A DNA stretch of 64,000 bases from Rhizobiaceae bacterium (GTDB lineage: Bacteria > Pseudomonadota > Alphaproteobacteria > Rhizobiales > Rhizobiaceae). Of this stretch, positions 10,910 to 20,684 are shown piece by piece. Under the pieces are notes generated by a model. That model did not search any database. It saw only the letters and a list, made by a program, of their open reading frames with translations, and was not told where the DNA came from. The stretch lies in NCBI GenBank assembly GCA_019635695.1, contig JAHBYZ010000012.1:43586-107585 (forward strand). The letters run 5' to 3'. A program made the position numbers and the translations under genes. Positions within the stretch are counted from its first letter, which is position 1, and each line of letters begins with the position of its first letter.

Positions 10910-11754
10910 GCAAGAAGCCGCTGACAAAGGTCGAAGAGGAAGCCGAGATCGAAAGCTCGTCGGCGCCGCTGATGACGCATCTGATCGAGTTGCGCACGCG
11001 GCTGATCTGGGCGATCGGCGGGTTCTTCGTCGCTTTTCTCGTCTGTTTCTTCTTCGCCAAGCAGCTGTTCAACCTGCTGGTCATCCCGTTCCAGTGGGCG
11101 ACCGCATGGGCGGGACTGGATGCGAGCAAGGTCGATCTCATCTACACGGCGCCGCAGGAATTCTTCTTCACGCAGATCAAGCTCGGCGCCTTCGGCGGCA
11201 TGATCCTGGCGTTCCCTTTGATCGCCACGCAGATCTACCGCTTCATTGCGCCCGGCCTCTACCGCAACGAGCGCGGCGCATTCCTGCCGTTCCTGATCGC
11301 GTCGCCGATCCTTTTCCTGCTGGGCGGCGCGCTGGTCTATTTCTTCTTCACGCCGATGGTGATGTGGTTCTTCCTGTCGATGCAGCAGGTTGGGCCGGAC
11401 AACGAGGTGCAGATTTCGCTGCTGCCGCGCGTGTCGGAATATCTCGGTCTCATAATGACCCTGATCTTCTCCTTCGGGCTGGTGTTCCAGCTTCCGGTCG
11501 TCACCACGCTGATGGCGCGCGTCGGGCTGCTGTCGGCGCAGGGGCTGGCCGACAAGCGCAAATGGGCGATCGTGATCGCCTTCATTGTCGCGGCCGTGCT
11601 CACCCCGCCCGATCCGGTCAGCCAGATCGGCCTCGCCCTGCCGACGATCATCCTCTACGAGGTCTCCATCTGGCTGGCGCGTCGCGTCGAGAAGCAGCGC
11701 GCGGTTGCCGAGGCCGAACGCGAGGCCGAGACCGAAGCCGCCGCGGCGGAATAG
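10906..11754 (+). CDS. tatC: Sec-independent protein translocase TatC
   Basis: Six-span inner-membrane protein that recognises twin-arginine signals. Family marks are SAPLMTHLIELRTRL at the N-terminus, the first periplasmic loop with F-x-K-x-F-NLLV, and LIYTAPQEFFFTQIKLG before span 2. Residue count is 282 with a short acidic/Ala tail. It is translationally coupled to tatB and is followed after 71 bases by serS. Confidence 0.96.
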   Translation: MSKKPLTKVEEEAEIESSSAPLMTHLIELRTRLIWAIGGFFVAFLVCFFFAKQLFNLLVIPFQWATAWAGLDASKVDLIYTAPQEFFFTQIKLGAFGGMILAFPLIATQIYRFIAPGLYRNERGAFLPFLIASPILFLLGGALVYFFFTPMVMWFFLSMQQVGPDNEVQISLLPRVSEYLGLIMTLIFSFGLVFQLPVVTTLMARVGLLSAQGLADKRKWAIVIAFIVAAVLTPPDPVSQIGLALPTIILYEVSIWLARRVEKQRAVAEAEREAETEAAAAE

Positions 11755-11825
11755 GGCGCTCTTGCCATCTTGCGAGTCGCTGCGTGCCGGTCTAGGCCCT
11801 CCGGGCCTATTCAGGAACCGGTGAC

Positions 11826-13124
11826 ATGCTCGATATCAAGTGGATTCGCGAAAACCCAAAGGCTCTGGCGCAGGCGTTGTCGAAGCGCCCGTCCTATGCC
11901 GCCTCGGCGCAGTCCACGGTCGACGAGATCATCGTCCGCGACGAGGCGCGCCGCGCCCACCTGACACGGCTGCAGGAGGCGCAGGCGCGGCAGAACGCGG
12001 CTTCCAAGGAGATCGGCAACGCCATCCGCGGCGGTGATACCGCGCTGGCCGAGAAGCTGAAGGCGGAGGTCGCGCAGCTCAAGAGCTTCGTCCAGGGCGG
12101 CGAAGCCGCAGGCCGCGAGCTGGACAAGGCGCTCAACGAAGCCCTTGCCGTCCTGCCAAATGTACCGCTGGACGACGTGCCGGTCGGCAAGGACGAGCAC
12201 GACAATGTCGAGGTGCGCCGCGTCGGCGAGCCGCGCCGCATCAACTCGGCAAAGGAGCATTATGAGCTCGGCGAGGCCATGGGCTTCATGGACTTCGAGC
12301 GCGCCGCGAAACTCTCGGGCGCGCGCTTCACCGTGCTCAAGGGCCAGCTGGCGCGCATGGAGCGCGCGCTCGGCCAGTTCATGCTCGACCTGCACACGAC
12401 CGAGCACGGCTACACGGAGGTGATCCCACCGCTACTTGTGCGCGACGAGGTTCTGTTCGGTACGAACCAGCTGCCCAAGTTCGAGGAAGACCTGTTCTTC
12501 ACGCCGCACGGCGATGCGCGGCTTGGCCTCATCCCCACCTCCGAGGTGCCGCTGACAAACCTTGTCCGCGAGGAGATCACGGCCGGCGACAGGCTGCCGC
12601 TGCGCTTCACCGCGCTCACGCCCTGCTTTCGCTCCGAAGCCGGCTCCGCCGGGCGCGACACGCGCGGCATGCTGCGCCAGCACCAGTTCTACAAGGTCGA
12701 GCTGGTGTCGATCACGGACCAGGAATCGTCCATCGCCGAGCACGACCGCATGACCGCCTGCGCCGAGGAAGTGCTGAAACGGCTCGGCCTGCCGTTCCGT
12801 ACGGTGACGCTGTGCGCCGGCGACATGGGATTCGGCGCACGCAAGACCTACGACATCGAGGTCTGGCTGCCCGGCCAGAACGCCTATCGCGAGATCTCGT
12901 CCTGCTCGGTGTGCGGCGATTTCCAGGCGCGCCGCATGGACGCGCGCTACCGTGGCAGCGGCGAAGACCGGACGACGAAGTTCGTGCATACGCTCAACGG
13001 CTCGGGCGTCGCCGTCGGCCGCGCACTCATCGCCGTGATGGAAAACTACCAGAACGACGACGGCTCGATCACCGTGCCGGACGTTCTGCGGCCCTACATG
13101 GGCGGGCTGGAGAAGGTCGGCTGA
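11826..13124 (+). CDS. serS: Seryl-tRNA synthetase
   Basis: Class II synthetase that charges tRNA-Ser. The N-terminal coiled coil covers about residues 28-105. The catalytic core has motif 2 as [21 protein letters not shown] near residue 268 and motif 3 with [16 protein letters not shown] near the C-terminus. At 432 residues it is full length. Its TGA shares a base with the surE ATG (TGATG), so the two are coupled. Confidence 0.97.
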   Translation: MLDIKWIRENPKALAQALSKRPSYAASAQSTVDEIIVRDEARRAHLTRLQEAQARQNAASKEIGNAIRGGDTALAEKLKAEVAQLKSFVQGGEAAGRELDKALNEALAVLPNVPLDDVPVGKDEHDNVEVRRVGEPRRINSAKEHYELGEAMGFMDFERAAKLSGARFTVLKGQLARMERALGQFMLDLHTTEHGYTEVIPPLLVRDEVLFGTNQLPKFEEDLFFTPHGDARLGLIPTSEVPLTNLVREEITAGDRLPLRFTALTPCFRSEAGSAGRDTRGMLRQHQFYKVELVSITDQESSIAEHDRMTACAEEVLKRLGLPFRTVTLCAGDMGFGARKTYDIEVWLPGQNAYREISSCSVCGDFQARRMDARYRGSGEDRTTKFVHTLNGSGVAVGRALIAVMENYQNDDGSITVPDVLRPYMGGLEKVG

Positions 13125-13894
13125 TGCGCATCCTGCTCACCAATGACGACGGCATCCATGCCGAGGGGCTGGCGGCGCTGGAGCGCATCGCACGCCAGCT
13201 TTCCGACGACATATGGGTTGTGGCTCCCGAGGCCGACCAGTCGGGCCTGGCGCATTCGCTGACGTTGTCGGAGCCGCTGCGCCTGCGCAAGATCGACGAC
13301 CGGCACTTCGCCTTGCGCGGCACGCCCACCGACTGCGTCATCATGGGCGTGCGCTCGCTGATGCCGGAAAAGCCGGACCTGATCCTGTCGGGCGTGAACG
13401 GCGGGTCGAACGTCGCCGACGACGTGACCTATTCGGGTACCGTCGCCGGCGCGATGGAGGGCACGCTGCTCGGCATCAAGTCGTTTGCGCTGTCGCAGGC
13501 CTACAATTTCGCCGACGGCGCGAGGGTCGTGCCTTGGGACGTGGCCGAGACGCACGGGCCGGGTCTGATCCGGCGCCTTCTGGAGGTCGACCTGCCGCGA
13601 GGCGTGCTGGTGAACGTCAACTTCCCGCGCTGCAAGGCCAACGAGGTGAAGGGCGTCGAAGTGACCAGCCAGGGCAAGCTTGTCCACAACCTTGCCATCG
13701 AGGAGCGGCGCGACGGGCGCGGCTTCCCCTATTACTGGCTGATGTTTGGCCGCGAACAGACGGATTCGGTGGCCGGGACGGACTTCTCGGCCCTTCGCGA
13801 GGACCGCATCTCGGTGACGCCACTGCAACTCGATTTGACGGCCTTCGAGATGAAGGACCGGCTGGCGCGGGCGCTGGCCAAGGGGGCGGGATGA
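13124..13894 (+). CDS. surE: 5'/3'-nucleotidase SurE
   Basis: Metal-dependent nucleoside monophosphate phosphatase linked to stationary-phase survival. The metal site is [10 protein letters not shown] (residues 1-10, Asp8-Asp9), with a downstream [20 protein letters not shown] active-site loop. The length of 256 residues is usual. The start at 13124 overlaps the serS stop by one base, and the stop overlaps pcm by four bases. The serS-surE-pcm order is conserved in rhizobia. Confidence 0.96.
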   Translation: MRILLTNDDGIHAEGLAALERIARQLSDDIWVVAPEADQSGLAHSLTLSEPLRLRKIDDRHFALRGTPTDCVIMGVRSLMPEKPDLILSGVNGGSNVADDVTYSGTVAGAMEGTLLGIKSFALSQAYNFADGARVVPWDVAETHGPGLIRRLLEVDLPRGVLVNVNFPRCKANEVKGVEVTSQGKLVHNLAIEERRDGRGFPYYWLMFGREQTDSVAGTDFSALREDRISVTPLQLDLTAFEMKDRLARALAKGAG

Positions 13895-14538
13895 CCAAGG
13901 CCGACCAGGAAGGGTTCGCCGCCTTCCTGCTGCGGATGCGCGCGCGCGGCATCAACGACGCGGCGCTGTTCGCGGCGATCGAGGCCACAGGCCGGCGCGA
14001 TTTCGTGCCGGGCCCATGGCAGGATGCCGTGTGGCTCAACCGTACGCTTCCGATCCCGTGCGGCGAGGCGATCGAGGGTATCGACCTGCAGGCGATGATC
14101 TTCTCCGCGCTGTCGCCGCAACAGGGCCAGCGCGTGCTGGAGATCGGCACGGGCAGCGGCTTCACGGCTGCCGTGATGGGCAAGCTCGCGGGCAGGGTGC
14201 TGTCGATTGAGCGGTACCGCACGCTGGTCGCCGAAGCCGGGCAACGGCTTGCGGCGCGGGGGATCGACAACGTCATTCTGCGCCAGGCGGATGGCGTGGC
14301 AGGTGCACCCAGCGAAGGTCCGTTCGACCGCATCGTCGTGTGGGCGGCCTTCGATGGGCTGCCAAGGCATTTCGTCGAGCAGCTTGCCTCCAACGGGACG
14401 ATGGTTTGCGCCATCGGCCCCGGCGACGGCGCACAGAATCTGGTGCGGCTGACCAAGATCGGCAGCCGCTTCGACCGCGAGGACATCGGCGAGGTGCGTT
14501 TCCAGCCCTTCGCGTCCGGCGTGGCGGCAACGCTCTAG
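13891..14538 (+). CDS. pcm: Protein-L-isoaspartate O-methyltransferase
   Basis: Repairs proteins by methylating isoaspartyl residues with S-adenosylmethionine. The SAM motif I is [16 protein letters not shown] around residues 82-97; the N-terminal substrate segment [16 protein letters not shown] precedes it, and the usual [12 protein letters not shown] post-motif follows. The protein has 215 residues. It is coupled to surE by ATGA overlap. Confidence 0.94.
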   Translation: MTKADQEGFAAFLLRMRARGINDAALFAAIEATGRRDFVPGPWQDAVWLNRTLPIPCGEAIEGIDLQAMIFSALSPQQGQRVLEIGTGSGFTAAVMGKLAGRVLSIERYRTLVAEAGQRLAARGIDNVILRQADGVAGAPSEGPFDRIVVWAAFDGLPRHFVEQLASNGTMVCAIGPGDGAQNLVRLTKIGSRFDREDIGEVRFQPFASGVAATL

Positions 14539-14578
14539 CCGGCGAAAACAGCGCCTTATTGATGTAATTTTCGGCGGC

Positions 14579-14594
14579 TTAACCGGGCGGTAAC
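14579..14594 (+). promoter_or_regulatory. CtrA-box-like motif upstream of the NlpD-like gene
   Basis: TTAA, seven bases, then GTAAC: one mismatch to the alphaproteobacterial CtrA consensus TTAA-N7-TTAAC. It is 51-66 bases before the start codon of the envelope gene at 14645. A second, poorer TTAA half lies just downstream. A single near-match is weak evidence. Confidence 0.35.
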
Positions 14595-14644
14595 ATTAAC
14601 ACGGTGTAATTGCCCTCACCTTTGTTACGGGTGCGGGTAGAGTC

Positions 14645-16195
14645 ATGGTGTACCGGGTTGTCGCTGGGCATGCGCATATCCTGAAGCGCAGTGCCGCCGT
14701 CGCGTTTGTCGCGGTTGCAGTTTCGGGCTGCTCGTCGGGCTCGATGCGTTTCGCCGATCTCCTGCCGGGGAGTTCGTCGCGAGAGCAGCCGCAGCAGGTC
14801 GCCAGTCAAGCCTATCCCGGTGACTCGGCGCTGGCGCCCGCCGGCGTAGACTCCACCACCACGGCGTCGATCAATCGCTCGGCTGTCGAGCCTGCCACCG
14901 GCAGCCGTCCCCGCTTCTGGCAGCGCGCCTTCCGCGCCCCGGTCCCGCAACGCGATGTTGGCGGCGCCCAGCCGCTCGTTCCGGCGCAGACTGCGGCCGC
15001 ACAGCCGCTGCCTGCTGCACAGCCTTTCCCGGCGGCGCCGATGGGCGGCGTGACGCGCGCTCCGGCGCCGGACCCGGTCGTTTCGCAGTCCTCGCTGCCG
15101 CCCGCCCAGCCGGCGCCCGCTTTCGTCGACCAGACCTCGACGGGTTCGATCGCTCCCGCTGCTCCGGCCGGCGGCAACGTCGTCACGGCGCGCGCCGGGG
15201 ACACGCTGAAGAAGCTCTCAGACCGCTACGGCGTGTCGGTTGACCGGCTGGCCAGGGCGAACGGACTTGCACCCAACGCGCAGCTGGCCGCCGGCCAGTC
15301 GATCACGATCCCGGCTTTCGGGGCGGACGCCGCTGCACCCGCCAAGCAGGCTGCCGCGCAGCCGGCCGAGCCGGCCGGCAAGGTGCCGGTGCCTAGCCGG
15401 GCGCCCGCCGAGCGGGTTGCGGTGCTGCCGCAGAACGCCCGTGCCGAGAAGCCGCAACCCGCCAATACGAACGCAGCGCCGAGCGCAGGCTCGCTCTATG
15501 TGGTGAAGACGGGCGACACGCTGTCGGCCATCGCAAAGCGCCACGGCACGACGGCATCGGCGATCCGCGCTGCAAACGGCATGGAAAGCGGCGTCATCCG
15601 CGTCGGCCAGAAGCTGGTGGTTCCCGGCGGCGGCGCAGCCAACATCGCGCAGGCGCCGGCAGGCGTCGATCCGGTGGTGACCGGCGCTACGAAGAAGCCG
15701 AATCTCGATCCTGTGGTCACAGGCACGGCTGGCGGCAATGTCGCCGGCTACACTGCGCCGAAGAAGACTGTCGACGACGTCGAACAGGGCGCGGGCGAAG
15801 CCGCTCCGGGCGCCACGGGCATCGGCCGCATGCGCTGGCCGGTGCGTGGCAAGGTCGTCTCCGATTTCGGCGACGCCCGCGGCCCCAAGAAGAACGACGG
15901 CATCGACATCGCTGTGCCGGAGGGCACGCCGGTGAAGGCGGCCGAGAATGGCGTCGTCATCTATGCCGGTGACGGGCTCAAGGACTTCGGCAATACGGTG
16001 CTGGTGCGTCACGAGAGCGGGCTGGTCACGGTCTACGGGCACGCCAGCAGCATCAAGGTGGCGCGCGGCGAAACCGTCAAGCGCGGGCAGGAGATCGCGG
16101 TCTCCGGCGTCAGCGGCAACGCAGGCTCGCCCAAGCTGCATTTCGAGGTGCGCAAGGATTCCGCTCCGGTCGATCCGGCCGGGTTCCTCGAATAG
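14645..16195 (+). CDS. NlpD/EnvC-like lipoprotein with two LysM and a degenerate LytM domain
   Basis: Likely periplasmic activator of cell-wall amidases at division. A lipoprotein signal ends in VAVSGCSSG (Cys near 29). After a Pro/Ala linker come LysM 1 (about 180-223), LysM 2 (about 285-328) and an M23/LytM domain (about 397-515). The catalytic zinc motif is broken: H-x-G-x-D reads NDGIDI and the closing HxH reads LHFEV, as in NlpD-type activators, so it is probably not a peptidase itself. The 516-residue gene follows pcm by 106 bases and has its own likely promoter region and a strong terminator downstream. Confidence 0.88.
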   Translation: MVYRVVAGHAHILKRSAAVAFVAVAVSGCSSGSMRFADLLPGSSSREQPQQVASQAYPGDSALAPAGVDSTTTASINRSAVEPATGSRPRFWQRAFRAPVPQRDVGGAQPLVPAQTAAAQPLPAAQPFPAAPMGGVTRAPAPDPVVSQSSLPPAQPAPAFVDQTSTGSIAPAAPAGGNVVTARAGDTLKKLSDRYGVSVDRLARANGLAPNAQLAAGQSITIPAFGADAAAPAKQAAAQPAEPAGKVPVPSRAPAERVAVLPQNARAEKPQPANTNAAPSAGSLYVVKTGDTLSAIAKRHGTTASAIRAANGMESGVIRVGQKLVVPGGGAANIAQAPAGVDPVVTGATKKPNLDPVVTGTAGGNVAGYTAPKKTVDDVEQGAGEAAPGATGIGRMRWPVRGKVVSDFGDARGPKKNDGIDIAVPEGTPVKAAENGVVIYAGDGLKDFGNTVLVRHESGLVTVYGHASSIKVARGETVKRGQEIAVSGVSGNAGSPKLHFEVRKDSAPVDPAGFLE

Positions 16196-16245
16196 GACAA
16201 AGAAGAAGCACTACGGCCCCTGGACCTCCAGTCGGGGCCGCTCAT

Positions 16246-16274
16246 ATCCCGCCCGCGAGGGCGGGATCTTTTTT
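16246..16274 (+). terminator. Rho-independent terminator after the NlpD-like gene
   Basis: Perfect 9-bp stem ATCCCGCCC/GGGCGGGAT with a GCGA loop, followed by six T residues. It closes the plus-strand run and lies just beyond the 3' end of the convergent DUF815 gene. Confidence 0.92.
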
Positions 16275-16291
16275 GGGGGGAGCGGCGCGAC

Positions 16292-17155
16292 CTAGATGCG
16301 CTTGCCCAGCCGGCCGGCAAGGTCCTGGACGAACTGCCAGGCGACGCGGCCGGAGCGGCTGCCGCGCGTGGTGGCCCATTCGAGAGCCTCCGCGCGCAGC
16401 GCGTCGGCGTCGCGTTCCAGCCCATAGTGCCGGACGTAGCCATCGATCATGTCGAGATATTCGTCCTGCGAGCATTTGTGGAAGCCGAGCCACAGGCCGA
16501 ACCGGTCGGACAGCGAGACCTTCTCCTCAACGGCCTCGGATGGGTTGATCGCGGTCGAGCGCTCGTTGTCGATCATGTCGCGCGGCAGCAGGTGGCGGCG
16601 GTTGGAGGTGGCGTAGAACACGACGTTGTCGGGACGACCCTCGACGCCGCCTTCGAGCGCGGCCTTCAGCGACTTGTACGAGGTGTCGTCGTGGTCGAAG
16701 GACAGGTCGTCGCAGAACAGGATGAAGCGGTGCGGCGCCGCTTTGAGGATGTTGAGCAGCGCGGGCAGCGTGCCGATGTCCTCGCGGTGGATCTCCACCA
16801 GCTTCAGCGACACGCCGCTTTCGCCCGCGACAAGTGCATGTGCCGCCTTGACCAGCGACGACTTGCCCATGCCGCGCGCGCCCCACAGCAGGACATTGTT
16901 TGCCGGCAGGCCTGCGGCGAATCGCCCGGTGTTCTCCACCAGGATGTCGCGGACGCGGTCGACGCCGCGGATGAGGGCGATGTCGACGCGGTTGACACGT
17001 CGCACCGGCTCCATGTGGCGGCGATCGGGGTTCCAGACGAAGCAGTCGGCGGCCGTGAGGTCGTTGGCGGGGAAGGGTTCCGGTGCCATCCGCTCCAGCG
17101 CAGCGATGATGCGGTCGAGCCGCCCGGCGATATCGCTGTCGTCCATCTTCGCCAT
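16292..17155 (-). CDS. DUF815 AAA-type ATPase
   Basis: P-loop ATPase of unknown role, widespread in proteobacteria. It has Walker A WGARGMGKSSLVKA, the Walker B-like FILFCDDLSFD, and the family signature YATSNRRHLLPRDM. The 287-residue length fits DUF815. The start ATG at 17155 has a GGAGGG six to eleven bases upstream; an earlier in-frame ATG at 17293 would add an unconserved Arg-rich stretch. It is the only minus-strand gene in this part, convergent with the NlpD-like gene and divergent from yajC. Confidence 0.88.
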   Translation of the reverse strand: MAKMDDSDIAGRLDRIIAALERMAPEPFPANDLTAADCFVWNPDRRHMEPVRRVNRVDIALIRGVDRVRDILVENTGRFAAGLPANNVLLWGARGMGKSSLVKAAHALVAGESGVSLKLVEIHREDIGTLPALLNILKAAPHRFILFCDDLSFDHDDTSYKSLKAALEGGVEGRPDNVVFYATSNRRHLLPRDMIDNERSTAINPSEAVEEKVSLSDRFGLWLGFHKCSQDEYLDMIDGYVRHYGLERDADALRAEALEWATTRGSRSGRVAWQFVQDLAGRLGKRI

Positions 17156-17315
17156 TCTGCCCTCCACCCTGCGGGAGCGGCGCAATAGCACGGGCCGGGA
17201 CGGCCTCAAAGGTCCAGTGGTTCGGTTGCATTGACCGCGCGAACAACTATATTCCGCCCGAATTTCGCGGCGGCCCGCTCGCGGGGCCCTCACGCATTCG
17301 TTTCAGGAGACATTC

Positions 17316-17654
17316 ATGTTCGTTACACCGGCATTCGCCCAGACGGGCGCGGGCGGCGCGCCCGACATCTTCATCAGCATCCTGCCCTTCGTGCTCATCT
17401 TCGTGGTGATGTATTTCCTCATCATCCGCCCGCAGCGCACGCAGATGAAGAAGCGCGGCGAGATGCTGGCGGCCATCCGCCGTGGCGATACCGTGGTCAC
17501 CGGTGGCGGTCTCGTCGGAAAGGTCACCAAGGTTGATGAGAACGAGGTCGAGGTCGATCTCGGCGGCGGCACCAAGGTCACCGCGCTGCGCGCGACCATT
17601 GCCGACGTGCGCGTCAAGGGCGAGCCGGTCGCCAACCAGAACGCCAAGAAATAG
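17316..17654 (+). CDS. yajC: Preprotein translocase accessory subunit YajC
   Basis: Small single-span partner of SecDF in the Sec holotranslocon. The span (SILPFVLIFVVMYFLIIRPQ) covers residues 22-41, then the family motif RPQRTQMKKRGEML and a compact cytoplasmic beta domain with VVTGGGLVGKV. The length of 112 residues is normal. It is followed 73 bases later by secDF, the standard order. Confidence 0.95.
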   Translation: MFVTPAFAQTGAGGAPDIFISILPFVLIFVVMYFLIIRPQRTQMKKRGEMLAAIRRGDTVVTGGGLVGKVTKVDENEVEVDLGGGTKVTALRATIADVRVKGEPVANQNAKK

Positions 17655-17727
17655 CCCGATTCGGGGCCGAACGCGGTTCTTTGGGGCCGTCCCGTGCTGA
17701 ACGGGACGGCCGGCTTGGACGAGACAG

Positions 17728-20286
17728 ATGCTCTATTTTTCCCGCTGGAAGACAATCTCGATCTGGCTCGTCGTGCTGATCGGCATCATTGCGGCCGCGC
17801 CGAACGTGCTCTCCCAGGCGACGCTCAACAGCCTGCCGAACTGGATGCCCAAGAGCCCGATGACGCTCGGCCTCGACCTGCAGGGCGGCTCGCACATATT
17901 GCTGCAGATCGACCAGCAGGACCTGATCAACGACCGCCTCGAGGTCGTCCGCGACGACATCCGCACGCTGCTGCGCGATGCGCGCATCGGCTACACAGGC
18001 CTGACGGGCAGCGGACAGACGGTCCAGGTGCGCATCCGCGACGCCGAGCAGGTGGCGGCGGCGCGCACCGCGCTCGCCTCGCTTACGCAGCCGGTTTCGT
18101 CGGGCCTGCTCGGCACCGGTGTGGTCACGGAGCTTTCGTTCAGCGAGCCCGAGCCTGGCCTGTTCCGCTACGAGCTGACGCCTGAAGGCATCAGCTACCG
18201 CACGTCGTCGGCGCTGTCACAGTCGATCGAGGTGGTCTCGCGGCGCGTCAACGAGCTCGGCACGACCGAGCCGATCATCCAACGCCAGGGCTCCGACCGC
18301 ATTCTGGTGCAGGTGCCCGGCCTGCAGGATCCGCAGCGGCTCAAGGACATTCTCGGCCAGACCGCCAAGCTGACCTTCCAGATGGTCGACCAGTCGATGC
18401 CGGTGGAAGAGGCGATCAACGGCCGTCCGCCGGCAGGCACCACGATCATGTATTCGACCGACGATCCGCCGGTCCCGTACCTGATCGAGAACCGCGTCAT
18501 CGTGTCGGGCGAAAACCTCGTCGATGCGCAGGCGTCGTTTGACCAGCGCACCAACGAACCCGTCGTTTCGTTCCGGTTCGACAATCAGGGTGCGACCCGC
18601 TTCGGCCAGGCGACGCAGCAGAATGTCGGTCGGCTGTTCGCCATTATCCTCGACAACGAGGTCATCTCGGCACCGCAGATCCGCGAACCGATCCTCGGCG
18701 GCTCCGGGCAGATATCCGGCAACTTCACGGTGCAGAGCGCCAACGATCTGGCGGTCCTGCTGCGTGCCGGCGCTTTGCCGGCCGACCTGACGATCGTTGA
18801 GGAACGCACGGTGGGCCCGAGCCTGGGCGCGGATTCCATCGAAGCCGGACAGGTAGCTTCGATCATCTCCTGCGTGATCGTCCTCGTGTTCCTGCTGTTC
18901 GCCTACGGGCAGCTCGGCATTATCGCCGCCATCGGCATCACCGCCAACGTGATCCTGATGATTGCCGTGCTCTCGGTGCTCGGCGCAACGCTGACGCTTC
19001 CGGGCATTGCAGGCATCGTGCTGACCATCGGCATGGCGGTCGACTCCAACGTCATCATCTACGAGCGCGTGCGCGAGGAGCGACGACAGGGCCGATCGAT
19101 CATCTCGTCCCTCGATTCAGGCTTCAAACAGGCGACCTCGACCATTGTCGACGCGAACCTGACGACCCTGATCGCGGCGGTGATCCTGTTCTATCTCGGC
19201 TCCGGCCCGGTGCGTGGCTTCGCGGTGACGCTGGCCATCGGCATCGTCACGACGGTTTTCACCGCCTTCACGCTGACCCGCTGGCTGATCGCGGTCTGGC
19301 TGCGCTACACGCGGCCGACCGACATGCCGCGCGGACTCGTCAACTACATCCCGTTCGACACGAAGATCCCGTTCATGTCGTTCCGCAAAATCGCGTTCGC
19401 GTTCTCGGCCTTTGCATCCGTGGCGACCGTCGTGCTGTTCATGACCGTCAACATGAACCTCGGCATCGACTTCCGCGGCGGCTCGCTGATCGAGGTGCAG
19501 GCGAAGCAGGGCGTTACCGCCGACGTCGCTGACGTGCGCGCCCGGCTGGAGGAGCTGAACCTCGGCGAGATCCAGGTGCAGGAATTCGGCAATGGCGAAC
19601 TGATGATCCGCATCGGTTCGCAGCAGGGCGGCGACAGCGCCGAACAATCCGTCGTCAACCTCGTGCGCGGCGAACTGGAGGCCGACTACGAATTCCGGCG
19701 GACGGAAGTCGTCGGGCCTACCGTCTCGTCCGAGCTCGCGCGCAACGGCGTCATCGGCATCACCGTCGCGATGCTGGCCATGATGGTCTACATCTGGTTC
19801 CGGTTCGAATGGCAGTTTGCCGTCGGCGCCATCGTCTCCACGCTGCACGACGTCATTATGATGATGGGCCTGTACGTGCTGACCGGGCTGGAATTCAACC
19901 TGACGAGTATCGCGGCTGTGCTCACCATCGTCGGTTATTCGATCAACGATACGGTCGTGGTGTACGACCGAATGCGTGAGAACTTGCGCAAATACAAGAA
20001 GATGAGCATCTCCGAGCTGATCAACATGTCGCTCAACCAGACGCTCTCGCGCACGATTCTGACCGGTCTCACGACCATCGGCGCCCTGATTGCGCTCTAC
20101 CTGTTCGGCGGCGAGGTGATCTCGTCGTTCACGGTGGCGATGCTGTTCGGCATCCTGATCGGCACGTATTCGTCGCTGTTCGTTGCGGCGCCGCTGCTGA
20201 TCCTGTTCCGGCTGCGGGCGGATGCATTCGAGACCGAGAAGCCCGAAGGCCAGAAGGGCGTGCCGGCAACGCCGAGCCGCGCCTGA
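17728..20286 (+). CDS. secDF: Fused protein-export membrane protein SecDF
   Basis: Proton-driven motor that pulls preproteins out of SecYEG on the periplasmic side. SecD and SecF are one 852-residue chain, with 12 expected spans. The SecD half shows GLDLQGGSHILLQID near residue 48 and AVDSNVIIYERVREE in span 4. The SecF half begins near residue 545 with MNLGIDFRGGSLIEVQ and has SINDTVVVYDRMREN. The fused form is found in many alphaproteobacteria and Bacillus. It ends 7 bases before the Mth938-like gene. Confidence 0.96.
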   Translation: MLYFSRWKTISIWLVVLIGIIAAAPNVLSQATLNSLPNWMPKSPMTLGLDLQGGSHILLQIDQQDLINDRLEVVRDDIRTLLRDARIGYTGLTGSGQTVQVRIRDAEQVAAARTALASLTQPVSSGLLGTGVVTELSFSEPEPGLFRYELTPEGISYRTSSALSQSIEVVSRRVNELGTTEPIIQRQGSDRILVQVPGLQDPQRLKDILGQTAKLTFQMVDQSMPVEEAINGRPPAGTTIMYSTDDPPVPYLIENRVIVSGENLVDAQASFDQRTNEPVVSFRFDNQGATRFGQATQQNVGRLFAIILDNEVISAPQIREPILGGSGQISGNFTVQSANDLAVLLRAGALPADLTIVEERTVGPSLGADSIEAGQVASIISCVIVLVFLLFAYGQLGIIAAIGITANVILMIAVLSVLGATLTLPGIAGIVLTIGMAVDSNVIIYERVREERRQGRSIISSLDSGFKQATSTIVDANLTTLIAAVILFYLGSGPVRGFAVTLAIGIVTTVFTAFTLTRWLIAVWLRYTRPTDMPRGLVNYIPFDTKIPFMSFRKIAFAFSAFASVATVVLFMTVNMNLGIDFRGGSLIEVQAKQGVTADVADVRARLEELNLGEIQVQEFGNGELMIRIGSQQGGDSAEQSVVNLVRGELEADYEFRRTEVVGPTVSSELARNGVIGITVAMLAMMVYIWFRFEWQFAVGAIVSTLHDVIMMMGLYVLTGLEFNLTSIAAVLTIVGYSINDTVVVYDRMRENLRKYKKMSISELINMSLNQTLSRTILTGLTTIGALIALYLFGGEVISSFTVAMLFGILIGTYSSLFVAAPLLILFRLRADAFETEKPEGQKGVPATPSRA

Positions 20287-20293
20287 CGCGGCC

Positions 20294-20683
20294 ATGTCGA
20301 CCGGCCTGCAGATCCGGCGCGCGCACTTTCCTGGGCGCGCGCCGATCGATTCGTACGGCAATGGCGGCTTCCGTTTCGCCGACATGTCGCACCGCGGTTC
20401 CATCCTTTGCCTGCCGTCCGGCATCTACGGTTGGGAACCAGCCGATCCGGCAAGCCTGGCGGAAACCGACTTCGCCAGGGTGATCGCCGAGGCGGCCGGG
20501 ATTCGCATCCTGCTGGTCGGCACCGGGCGCGACCTGAAGCCGCTCGGGGCGCCGTTGCGCACCGCGCTGCGCGAGGCGCGCGTCGGCGCCGACCCGATGT
20601 CGACCGGAGCGGCGGTGCGCACCTACAACGTGCTGCTGGCCGAGGAACGCGAAGTGGCCGCCGCTCTCGTCGCGGTGGACTGA
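20294..20683 (+). CDS. Mth938/DUF498 (NDUFAF3-like) protein
   Basis: A 129-residue Mth938-fold protein; the family includes the mitochondrial complex I assembly factor NDUFAF3 and is often encoded next to secDF in alphaproteobacteria. Visible family marks are IDSYGNGGFRF and LLVGTGRDLKPL. The ATG at 20294 is close behind the secDF stop. It ends one base before the phytoene-synthase-like gene, whose mitochondrial homologue NDUFAF6 is also a complex I factor, so the pair may serve the same process. Confidence 0.85.
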   Translation: MSTGLQIRRAHFPGRAPIDSYGNGGFRFADMSHRGSILCLPSGIYGWEPADPASLAETDFARVIAEAAGIRILLVGTGRDLKPLGAPLRTALREARVGADPMSTGAAVRTYNVLLAEEREVAAALVAVD

Positions 20684-20684
20684 C